The notes below the pieces were generated by a model. It was not told where the DNA came from, made no database searches, and saw only the letters and a program-made list of their open reading frames with translations. A DNA stretch of 10,390 nucleotides from Candidatus Scybalocola fimicaballi. GTDB lineage: Bacteria > Bacteroidota > Bacteroidia > Bacteroidales > Paludibacteraceae. The stretch lies in contig DCIP01000028.1 of assembly GCA_002317115.1 (NCBI GenBank), positions 1-10,390 of the forward strand. Direction: 5' to 3'. Below, one piece after another: positions 1 to 6,116 of the stretch. The translations under genes and the position numbers were made by a program. Numbering within the stretch: the first letter of the stretch is position 1; every line of letters begins with the position of its first letter.

Positions 1-148
1 TGTGGAACGCTCGTTTGCATGGCTTGAAAATTTTAGAAGACTAACTATTGATTACGAATTTTACTCTGAGTCTTCTGTCGCAATGATTCAATTAGCCTTC
101 TGCTTTTTGATCCTTAACAAAATTTTCCACTAAAATTTAAACAGCTTC
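1..148 (+). mobile_element. Right end of an IS5-type insertion sequence (partial)
   Basis: The window opens inside an insertion sequence: bases 2-133 encode the end of a DDE transposase. The element end is placed near base 148 because the reverse complement of 134-148 reads GAAGCTGTTTAAATT. This resembles, from memory, the terminal inverted repeats of many Bacteroidetes IS5-like elements, which begin GAGGCTGTTTAAA or similar. The left end is outside the window, so the exact boundary and the target duplication cannot be confirmed. The neighbouring minus-strand gene runs straight into the element, which shows that it landed inside a gene. Confidence 0.7.
2..133 (+). CDS. IS5-family transposase, C-terminal 43 residues (partial)
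   Basis: The + strand frame starting at base 2 is open to a TAA at 131-133 and encodes 43 residues. It opens with VERSFAWLENFRRLTIDYE, the hallmark block of IS5-family DDE transposases; family members typically read VERTFAWLxxFRRLxxDYE. The E of VER is expected to be the third acidic residue of the DDE catalytic triad. A hydrophobic tail follows (MIQLAFCFLILNKIF), also normal for the family. The N-terminal part with the two catalytic aspartates lies left of the window, so it cannot be said whether the enzyme is intact. It is convergent with the broken secreted-protein gene on the other strand. Confidence 0.85.
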   Translation: MERSFAWLENFRRLTIDYEFYSESSVAMIQLAFCFLILNKIFH

Positions 149-3100
149 TAAAATCACTTTTGTTAAAACTGAATGCCACTACATCTTGACCAAGATCGTT
201 TTTGTCCGTCACCTTTACAGGATAATGAGTTTGTTTATCGCTGAACAAACTCTTGTTCAAGTCGGTTGGAGACACAGTGATTTTTTTTACCTCATTTAGA
301 TTTTTAGCCACATTGATGCTTGTTTTTCCGTTGAGGATATAGTTATCACATTTCTCACTTGTCATTTCAACGGAATATGTCACAGTGCCAGAAGTTTTGA
401 CCAACTCAGTCAAAGTATTATTTGACAGCAATGCAGATTCTATTTCGTTCTTCTTAAAACTTGTAATTTTGTAACCTTCAATAGGATCGACACTGACTTT
501 CACTTCCTCCCCATAACACAATTCATCTTCTGAAACATTGATTGTTGGAGTTGATGTGCTTTTTTCAAGGACCGCTATTGATATAGTATCTCTTTTTACT
601 TCACAGTTGTTTCCAAGTGTTCTTGTTCTGATGAAGTCATTTCCATTCAACAACGACACGCTGACTTTTGACGAAGTGGCATTTTGTATTGTCGCACCAT
701 CTGTTTTAGATTTCCATGCGTATCTTACATTTGCTTCATCATTGTCAAAATTATCAGATATTTCGTAGTCTTTTGACAAGCACACCAAGTTCTTACCATC
801 CAAAGATCCTTTCAAATACAACTTTCTGTCTTCAAGAGGAGTCAAAACATTGCTAATCTTGATTGCCTTTGTTTCATCACATCCATTCAATGATCGTGTC
901 ACTGTTGCCTCCACGAAATCAGAACCTCCAACTGATGGCAATTTTACCTTCGACGTACCTTTCTTGTTTGCATAAACTATTGATCCAATTTTGTATGTGT
1001 ACTTGGAAGTGTCGTCTATAACAGGAGTAATATCCAACTCTTTTCCAAACATTGGACAGTCATAACTGAAATCTTTGTCTGTGAAAGTCAAGTCTTCCTT
1101 TACTTTCAATTTCATAGAGTTTACAGCTTCAACACTTGCACCACAAAATTCTTGTGTTGCAGATATTGTAGCATCGTATTTGAATTTCCAATCCTTATAT
1201 ACAGAGGCTCCGATAATGGTTGTGTCTACCCTCGATCCATCTTCATACGTCTGGATTCTGTATGAAGTTTTTCCCAAACGGTTTTTTATGTTTGGCTCTG
1301 CACTTGAATTAACAATGTTAAATATTGGATTTTCACCGAAACATACATCATCTGCAGTCATTACAGAATCATACTTTGTAATGCTGAAATCTGGAGTTTT
1401 ATAGACTTTGAATATAATTGGATTACTGATACTTACAAAATCTCCATTGCCCATAGTCACTTCACGCACCACCTCACAATCTTCTGTAATGTCGAATATG
1501 TCAGCAGGAAGACTATTGGTTTCGCTCTCTGATCCTATAATCTGACTTCCTTTGTCCTGACTTCCTACCGTTCTTCTTCTCCATTTGATTGTTTTGTCTC
1601 CATATCCTCCATCAATCTTTTCTGTTCCATTGATAATTGGATTTTTGTCTCCTTTACAAACATAGTAAGTATTGCTTGTTTGATTTTGTAGGTAAATAGT
1701 GTTTCCACTAATGTTGTCAACCTCTTCTATGATAACTGGTATTAGACTACCACCACAACCTTGGGATATTCCAAGATTAAACTTTTGCAAACTTATGTTT
1801 CTTTTGCCGACAAAATGATATGGGGCGATAGTCAAAGAACTTGTTATGTTTCTTTGAACACCTTCGTCATTTAAAACATATTTGTAATTAGCAGAGTTGC
1901 ATCTAAATGTTATGTTGGTGTTCTTTTTGGCTTTTATATACAAAGTACCATCTTCTCTATATTCATAGGAACATCCTTCTATTTTCAATTCTTTTTCTGG
2001 CTCAGACACAACATTCTCTACCTTAATAGTTGTCTGATATTCTACATCATCTGTTTTGCACTCGTCATTTTCAACTTTGACCGTGTAAGTTGTGTTTTCT
2101 GATAGTACGTTCTCTATCTTCCACTTAGCTATAACCCCTTTGCCCAAGCTGTCGCTGATGATCTCTGTCGCTGATGGAGTTATTGAACACTTAAGAGTTG
2201 GATTGAAAACATCAGTTGAATATCTCTGAGACAATGTTATATATCCGTCAAACTCCTTCCCTTCACAGACCTTTTCAATAGTCGCATTCTTCTCATTCAA
2301 AACTGCCAATTTCATGTTTTTTGATGTAGGAGCAGTATATGGAATCACTTCATATATAACATTCTGCTCTGGTCTTACATCAGTGTCAAACAATTTCAAA
2401 TATGCCTTAGGTCTGAAAAAGATTGAAGTTTTTACATTGTTTGCAGACAAAAATGCTCCGCTAACTATTAAATCAGTTCCATTATAAGTCACATAATCAG
2501 CATTTTTTTCAACATCTCTCCAAGTTTGACCACTCAATGAATATTCCCATTTGTATTGCAAATCATAATCTTTTTCACTGTACCCATTACCCAAAGTTGC
2601 AGAAATTCCATATAGTGTCACTTTACTATCTTCCTTGTCCATACAGACATACTGAATTTTATCCTGAGTATAGTGAACAGGAAAACCTTCCATTTTGACA
2701 ATATCATAATGAACAAACTTTATAGAGTTAGAGGAACAATCATTTCCATTTTTAGTTATGTAATATTTCTTTAGGATCCAGGAATTTCCTCCTACCTCAT
2801 CACTGCTCTCGCATCCTTTTTCAAAATCGTCTACACTTAATATGTTAGATGTATAAGGGAAATCCTTTTCCTCTCTGATATTGTTCCATTTGTGCGACTG
2901 GTTATCCACATAAGAGGATCCTCCTTTCGCCGAGTCTATATCTCCCACATAGTCTGTTGTATGATAAAACTGCACTTTGTGAGTTTTTTTATAGTCTTCG
3001 CTATTATAAATCACATATTGGTCTCCAACATTGGGTATTGAAGTTTCTGATCCCATTGCGATTGTACCACCTTTACATTGATATATCGTAATGGCATCAG

Positions 3101-3704
3101 CTTCTGCTTCTCCTTTTAATATTTTTGTTTCACTGCCAGAGTCTTGCCAAATTCTTTCATTAACATTTCCTGTAGACAAAGTCTGTTTTTTTAATTCAAG
3201 ACTCATATCCCATGTCAATCTGAATTTCACCCTTAGGACTTTCTTATCTCGTTGGCTTTCAGTAATTGGAATTTCAAAATCTGAATATACACTTTTTATG
3301 CTGAGTGTAGACTCATCAGCTGGACTCTTATACAGGGTTCCTTCCCAACCATCAGGTGCATTTTCTAACGATCTCCATTCACCCTCACCGTATCTAAGAA
3401 AATCTTCCCATTCTTCATCTTCCAATTTATACTGCCATCTGAGATTATATTTCAAAGATGTAACAGAACTATGAGAAAACGCACCACTTTGTCCTATACA
3501 TAATAAAGTTGTTTTAGGAGAAAGGACACGGACGGTCACAAATTCATCTTCTGTAGATAACAATTCTATGCTTGTAATTTTGGGCTCCACTGTGCTAAAC
3601 TTAAATTCTGCGTCATGAGATTCTCCTCGTGATCTTTGACTGTTTACGTTAAGCACACATAGTTGCATCACCAGCAGAGCCAGCAACCTTAATGTTTTTT
3701 TCAT
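114..3704 (-). CDS. Large secreted protein of repeated Ig-like modules, C-terminus cut off by the IS
   Basis: This encodes 1,196 residues, of which about the last 12 come from the inserted IS. Residues 1-22 form a signal peptide (MKKTLRLLALLVMQLCVLNV, then NSQ), so the product crosses the inner membrane. The rest has no further membrane segment and is beta-rich. Modules of about 90-105 residues recur, each opening near a cysteine, often as CxG: C69, C210, C354, C480, C578, C683, C788, C883, C975 and C1063. A partner cysteine follows 56-66 residues later in the last five (C743, C854, C942, C1034, C1119), which suggests one disulfide per module. Ig/PKD-like modules with a (V/I/L)CxG opening are common in Bacteroidetes surface adhesins exported by type IX secretion. 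The expected C-terminal sorting domain is absent here, because the IS end near 148 interrupts the next module after residue 1184. The gene is last in a four-gene operon, 31 bases after the barrel gene. Its exact function is not recognised, and adhesin-like is an inference. Confidence 0.8.
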   Translation of the reverse strand: MKKTLRLLALLVMQLCVLNVNSQRSRGESHDAEFKFSTVEPKITSIELLSTEDEFVTVRVLSPKTTLLCIGQSGAFSHSSVTSLKYNLRWQYKLEDEEWEDFLRYGEGEWRSLENAPDGWEGTLYKSPADESTLSIKSVYSDFEIPITESQRDKKVLRVKFRLTWDMSLELKKQTLSTGNVNERIWQDSGSETKILKGEAEADAITIYQCKGGTIAMGSETSIPNVGDQYVIYNSEDYKKTHKVQFYHTTDYVGDIDSAKGGSSYVDNQSHKWNNIREEKDFPYTSNILSVDDFEKGCESSDEVGGNSWILKKYYITKNGNDCSSNSIKFVHYDIVKMEGFPVHYTQDKIQYVCMDKEDSKVTLYGISATLGNGYSEKDYDLQYKWEYSLSGQTWRDVEKNADYVTYNGTDLIVSGAFLSANNVKTSIFFRPKAYLKLFDTDVRPEQNVIYEVIPYTAPTSKNMKLAVLNEKNATIEKVCEGKEFDGYITLSQRYSTDVFNPTLKCSITPSATEIISDSLGKGVIAKWKIENVLSENTTYTVKVENDECKTDDVEYQTTIKVENVVSEPEKELKIEGCSYEYREDGTLYIKAKKNTNITFRCNSANYKYVLNDEGVQRNITSSLTIAPYHFVGKRNISLQKFNLGISQGCGGSLIPVIIEEVDNISGNTIYLQNQTSNTYYVCKGDKNPIINGTEKIDGGYGDKTIKWRRRTVGSQDKGSQIIGSESETNSLPADIFDITEDCEVVREVTMGNGDFVSISNPIIFKVYKTPDFSITKYDSVMTADDVCFGENPIFNIVNSSAEPNIKNRLGKTSYRIQTYEDGSRVDTTIIGASVYKDWKFKYDATISATQEFCGASVEAVNSMKLKVKEDLTFTDKDFSYDCPMFGKELDITPVIDDTSKYTYKIGSIVYANKKGTSKVKLPSVGGSDFVEATVTRSLNGCDETKAIKISNVLTPLEDRKLYLKGSLDGKNLVCLSKDYEISDNFDNDEANVRYAWKSKTDGATIQNATSSKVSVSLLNGNDFIRTRTLGNNCEVKRDTISIAVLEKSTSTPTINVSEDELCYGEEVKVSVDPIEGYKITSFKKNEIESALLSNNTLTELVKTSGTVTYSVEMTSEKCDNYILNGKTSINVAKNLNEVKKITVSPTDLNKSLFSDKQTHYPVKVTDKNDLGQDVVAFSFNKSDFRSCLNFSGKFC

Positions 3705-3735
3705 ACTTTTTTATAAAAGGTTAATTGTAATGTTT

Positions 3736-4272
3736 TTATTTGTTCCATACATATCTGAATCCTAAATAGAAATTTGGTTTCAGATAATTATTGTCATTAC
3801 CGAACAAAAGGTATTCCTGCCCTCCGAGAACTATGGAAAATTTCGTTGTTGGATAAAACTCTATGAGTCCTCCTACATTTGCACCTCCTACAATTCCGGA
3901 TTTTTCGGCTTCAAGAAGTTCACACGTCCACTTGTCATATCCTACGTTTCCCATAATGTCCAGATCTATGAACATCCAAGTTTTGGGATGAAAACACATT
4001 ATGTCAAGTCCTGCTCCAAACAAAAATATATTGCTAAAGTCGGAATAGCCAAATGTAGCTCTTTCCATGTCAAGTTGACACAATAAAGAAGTTCTTTGAT
4101 TGAAACAACGTTGATATTCAAGACCGACATCAAATTTGTTTTTTGTTCCTTTTCCGAATCTTGCTCCGACGGATTGTTGTCCTTTCGTATGCAATAGACT
4201 TATCTTCTCATGCTCCGCATATACAGATGTCAATGAGAATAATGCGATTAAAATTGAAATTACTTTTCTCAT
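3736..4272 (-). CDS. Small outer-membrane beta-barrel protein, TraO-like
   Basis: 178 residues. Residues 1-19 are a signal peptide (MRKVISILIALFSLTSVYA) with a plausible AxA-type cut before E20. The mature part alternates polar and hydrophobic residues in strands separated by turns, as in a small 8-stranded barrel. It ends in an aromatic strand, FYLGFRYVWNK, like the C-terminal signal of outer-membrane proteins. The second half (GNVGYDKW, then GGANVGGLIEFYPTTKFSIVLGGQEYLLFG) follows the pattern I recall from Bacteroides conjugal transfer protein TraO, which is an outer-membrane protein of similar length. No other transfer gene is present, so a role in conjugation is unlikely. The gene starts 4 bases after the lipoprotein gene stops and precedes the giant Ig-module gene. 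A barrel next to a secreted giant recalls SprF/PorP partners of type IX adhesins, but this protein is much shorter than those. Confidence 0.7.
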   Translation of the reverse strand: MRKVISILIALFSLTSVYAEHEKISLLHTKGQQSVGARFGKGTKNKFDVGLEYQRCFNQRTSLLCQLDMERATFGYSDFSNIFLFGAGLDIMCFHPKTWMFIDLDIMGNVGYDKWTCELLEAEKSGIVGGANVGGLIEFYPTTKFSIVLGGQEYLLFGNDNNYLKPNFYLGFRYVWNK

Positions 4273-4276
4273 GTTA

Positions 4277-5482
4277 CTATTCTATGTAAATTTTTTCCGT
4301 TTTATAATCACTCCACAATCCGTACTCGTCCTTACAACGAACTGATATTGTATGCTCTCCCTTTGACTGGAAAACATGATAAACCTCGTTTTTTGTTGTA
4401 GGCGTTATAAAATCAACTTCCTTGTTTTTAAACTCTTTTTGGACTTCTTCTTTACTCATTCCAAATGTAAACCAATAAAAGCATTCTTCTTCTATTCCGT
4501 GCTCCATATGTGGTCTCACAAACCAGTCATAATAAAGATAACCATCCAAAATATTCTCCATTTCTCCTACATTTCCGTTCATATGATGTTCAGTCAACGT
4601 CTTGCTTCCCAATTCAAATGGAATGTAGTCAAATACATATGACCATTTTTCAATCTTATGACCGTCTGGATCAACTCCTCCTACAGTTATTTTGTACTCA
4701 TTTGTTTCACTGTTTACACAAGTCGCTGTTATTTCCGGCACAGGCTGTCTATTTGGTTTTATTTTTACCACTACATAATCCGTAGTGCTTACCCCTATCT
4801 TGTTTTTAGCTGTAAGAGAATATCTTGCTGACACTTCTTTTGAAAAAGGTATGTCATGAAGCAGCGTGGTTTTTGTAGACGCTAACCTACATCCTAAAAT
4901 CTCTTCTGTATTTGAAAGTGCGACATTCTCTGTAGGTGTTGCATGTCTTATCAAATCGTGCAGATAACTACCTGCCATTCCAGGATTCTTTCCTTCCTTT
5001 AGACTATAAATAACCTTCCCTGATGACACAAATCTTTTAAGTCCAGGTCCATAATTCTGACCATAAACAACATAATCCGACAATGTGCCCAAATCTATTG
5101 GAGACCCTAAATTATACAAGTTCATGCTTGTTGCCATAAGCCCATTTATACAACCTTCTTTTCCAAAGTAATACAATAGTTCTTCTGCATATACTCCGTT
5201 CCTCTCATTATCGGCAGGGAAGCTTTCCAACTTAAACTCATATGTGCACTCCTTACCATAAGCGTCACTAATCGCAAAATTCAAAGTGTCTGGCTTTCCA
5301 AACCCCACTTCTACGATTCGGTATCTCTTTCCATCCCAGTATTCACTGTTCATGGTATCATTAGTTGTTGTCATGTCAACAACTGGTTCCTCCCCATGTT
5401 CAAGGAAGTAATCGTCTCTTGTGTCACACGCGCTGAGCGACGCAAGAATGGCTGTCAGCCATAAAAATCTCGTAGCTTTCAT
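4277..5482 (-). CDS. PKD-like surface lipoprotein
   Basis: 401 residues. The N-terminus MKATRFLWLTAILASLSAC is a lipoprotein signal with lipobox LSAC, so C19 would be lipidated. The following residues, DTRDD, are acidic; in Bacteroidetes such a stretch can act as an export signal to the cell surface (inference). Residues about 20-240 include an early beta-rich part (RYRIVEVGFGKPDTLNFAISD, within 53-73) and no recognised domain. Residues about 246-401 look PKD-like: NRQPVPEITA opens the module, GVDPDGHKIEKWSYVFD (269-285) matches the usual xDxDG turn, and GEHTISVRCKDEYGLWSDY (375-393) matches the closing strands. A long insertion lies between the two halves. Its ATG overlaps the stop of the 65-aa gene by one base (TAATG), which suggests translational coupling. 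Its specific ligand or partner is unknown; the operon suggests it works with the barrel and the giant protein. Confidence 0.8.
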   Translation of the reverse strand: MKATRFLWLTAILASLSACDTRDDYFLEHGEEPVVDMTTTNDTMNSEYWDGKRYRIVEVGFGKPDTLNFAISDAYGKECTYEFKLESFPADNERNGVYAEELLYYFGKEGCINGLMATSMNLYNLGSPIDLGTLSDYVVYGQNYGPGLKRFVSSGKVIYSLKEGKNPGMAGSYLHDLIRHATPTENVALSNTEEILGCRLASTKTTLLHDIPFSKEVSARYSLTAKNKIGVSTTDYVVVKIKPNRQPVPEITATCVNSETNEYKITVGGVDPDGHKIEKWSYVFDYIPFELGSKTLTEHHMNGNVGEMENILDGYLYYDWFVRPHMEHGIEEECFYWFTFGMSKEEVQKEFKNKEVDFITPTTKNEVYHVFQSKGEHTISVRCKDEYGLWSDYKTEKIYIE

Positions 5483-5679
5483 TATGATTTCATTTTCATT
5501 TTAAGTCTTGAATCAGCATACATTTGGGCGTACTTCAAAATTTCCATAAAGGAAAGAGGTTCGTCAAGCGGAAGATCGTCAATAATCAACTCCTTGTCTT
5601 CCTCTGTTAGCTTCTCGCCAGTGTTTCGCTCATACATTGCGAATGCCCTTTTCTGGCTCTCACTCCATACTTTTGCCAT
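5482..5679 (-). CDS. Small cytoplasmic-type hypothetical protein, first gene of the operon
   Basis: 65 residues, beginning MAKVWSESQKRAFAMYE. It has no signal peptide and no membrane segment, and it is rich in charged residues. It seems to be helical, with two predicted helices around residues 7-17 and 42-58 separated by an acidic stretch (TEEDKELIIDDLPLDEP), and it ends in a basic tail (RLKMKMKS). The family is not recognised. The ATG at 5679 fits an A/T-rich leader of about 43 bases from the promoter at 5729-5759. Its stop codon overlaps the lipoprotein start (TAATG), so the two are probably made in step. A soluble protein leading an otherwise envelope-directed operon may be a regulator or an accessory factor, but nothing in the sequence decides this. 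Confidence 0.65.
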   Translation of the reverse strand: MAKVWSESQKRAFAMYERNTGEKLTEEDKELIIDDLPLDEPLSFMEILKYAQMYADSRLKMKMKS

Positions 5680-5711
5680 AAATTAATTTTTAAATTCAAC
5701 ATTATTTTGAT

Positions 5712-5737
5712 GTATCTTTTATTACTGACAAAGATAC
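5712..5737. promoter_or_regulatory. Inverted repeat over the -7 box: possible operator
   Basis: GTATCTTT (5712-5719) and AAAGATAC (5730-5737) form perfect 8-bp arms with a 10-base spacer. The repeat covers the -7 box and the likely transcription start of the envelope operon. It could be a binding site for a dimeric regulator, or a weak hairpin at the 5' end of the transcript. An 8-mer direct repeat, TTTTTATC (5740-5747 and 5773-5780, 33 bases apart), lies just upstream and flanks the -33 element. Confidence 0.4.
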
Positions 5738-5759
5738 TATTTTTATCGCTGATTTGCAA
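5729..5759 (-). promoter_or_regulatory. Bacteroidetes-type promoter of the four-gene envelope operon
   Basis: On the minus strand a TATCTTTG box (5729-5736) exactly matches the Bacteroidetes -7 consensus TAnnTTTG. A TTG at 5757-5759, 20 bases upstream, fits the -33 element. Transcription would start near 5722, giving a leader of about 43 bases before the 65-aa gene. No other good promoter was seen in the operon, and the gene gaps are 31 bases or less. Confidence 0.7.
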
Positions 5760-5805
5760 TAAATTAGACTTGTTTTTATCAAACATTCCGCACATTTTTC
5801 CATCC

Positions 5806-5825
5806 TATTATATTATAATATAATA
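5806..5825. repeat. Perfect 20-bp AT-only palindrome
   Basis: Bases 5806-5825 read TATTATATTATAATATAATA, which equals its own reverse complement. It lies 6 bases beyond the stop of the MutS-I-like gene and about 50 bases upstream of the operon's -33 element. It could be a weak terminator for the MutS-I-like gene or a protein-binding site. There is no T-run after it, which weakens the terminator reading. Confidence 0.45.
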
Positions 5826-5831
5826 CATTTG

Positions 5832-6116
5832 TCAGATGCCCTTGCCTTTCTTTTTCTCTGGCTTTTTCGCAGTCTTGTCCACAGCCTTTTTTTCTTGCTT
5901 TTTAGGCTTTTTCATCGGTCCGTCACAGATTGCGACACGCATTCCTGCCCTTACAAGTTCAGGAAGGTATGTGTCAAGTTTGGTGTGGTGGAAACACTCT
6001 CCCTTCACCAGGACGCCTTTCTTGGCTTCAAGTCTGGCTTCCTGCAGTTTTTCCCTTCCAAGCACTTCCTCTGCCTTGTTAGCGTCGTCCGCAATGGTTG
6101 TGTAGAAATCCCCCAT
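5832..6116 (-). CDS. Lone MutS-I-like domain protein, N-terminus apparently truncated
   Basis: 94 residues. MGDFYTTIADDANKAEEVLG (1-20) matches the DNA mismatch-recognition domain of MutS, which reads MGDFYELFYDDAxxA in E. coli. FHHTKLDTYLPELVRAGMRV followed by AICDG matches the later PYHAVENYLAKLVxxGxxVAICEQ block. It is far shorter than MutS (about 850 residues) and has no other MutS domain. It ends instead in a lysine-rich tail (about residues 68-94). In MutS, F36 and E38 of GDFYE contact the mismatch; here the Phe is present (F4) but the Glu is Thr (T6). Stand-alone MutS-I-like proteins occur in Bacteroidetes (from memory). The domain should begin 20-30 residues before GDFY, but only LLQQ precedes the Met before an in-frame TGA, so the 5' end is probably lost at the 6113-6121 junction. 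No promoter was seen upstream on this strand. Confidence 0.65.
   Translation of the reverse strand: MGDFYTTIADDANKAEEVLGREKLQEARLEAKKGVLVKGECFHHTKLDTYLPELVRAGMRVAICDGPMKKPKKQEKKAVDKTAKKPEKKKGKGI

Noticed and set aside
2149..2176. A 12-bp direct repeat, CTGTCGCTGATG, in two copies 16 bases apart inside the giant gene.
   Set aside because: The spacing is not a multiple of three, the frame is intact and the repeat is isolated; it is most likely chance or a trivial local duplication.
5607..5795. A 62-codon minus-strand frame covering the operon promoter.
   Set aside because: It overlaps the better-supported 65-aa gene in another frame and would place the promoter inside a coding region.
5832..6116. 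Reading the MutS-I-like gene as the end of a real mutS.
   Set aside because: The matching part is the N-terminal domain of MutS, and it is followed by a lysine-rich tail and a stop; none of the connector, lever, clamp or ATPase domains is in the window.
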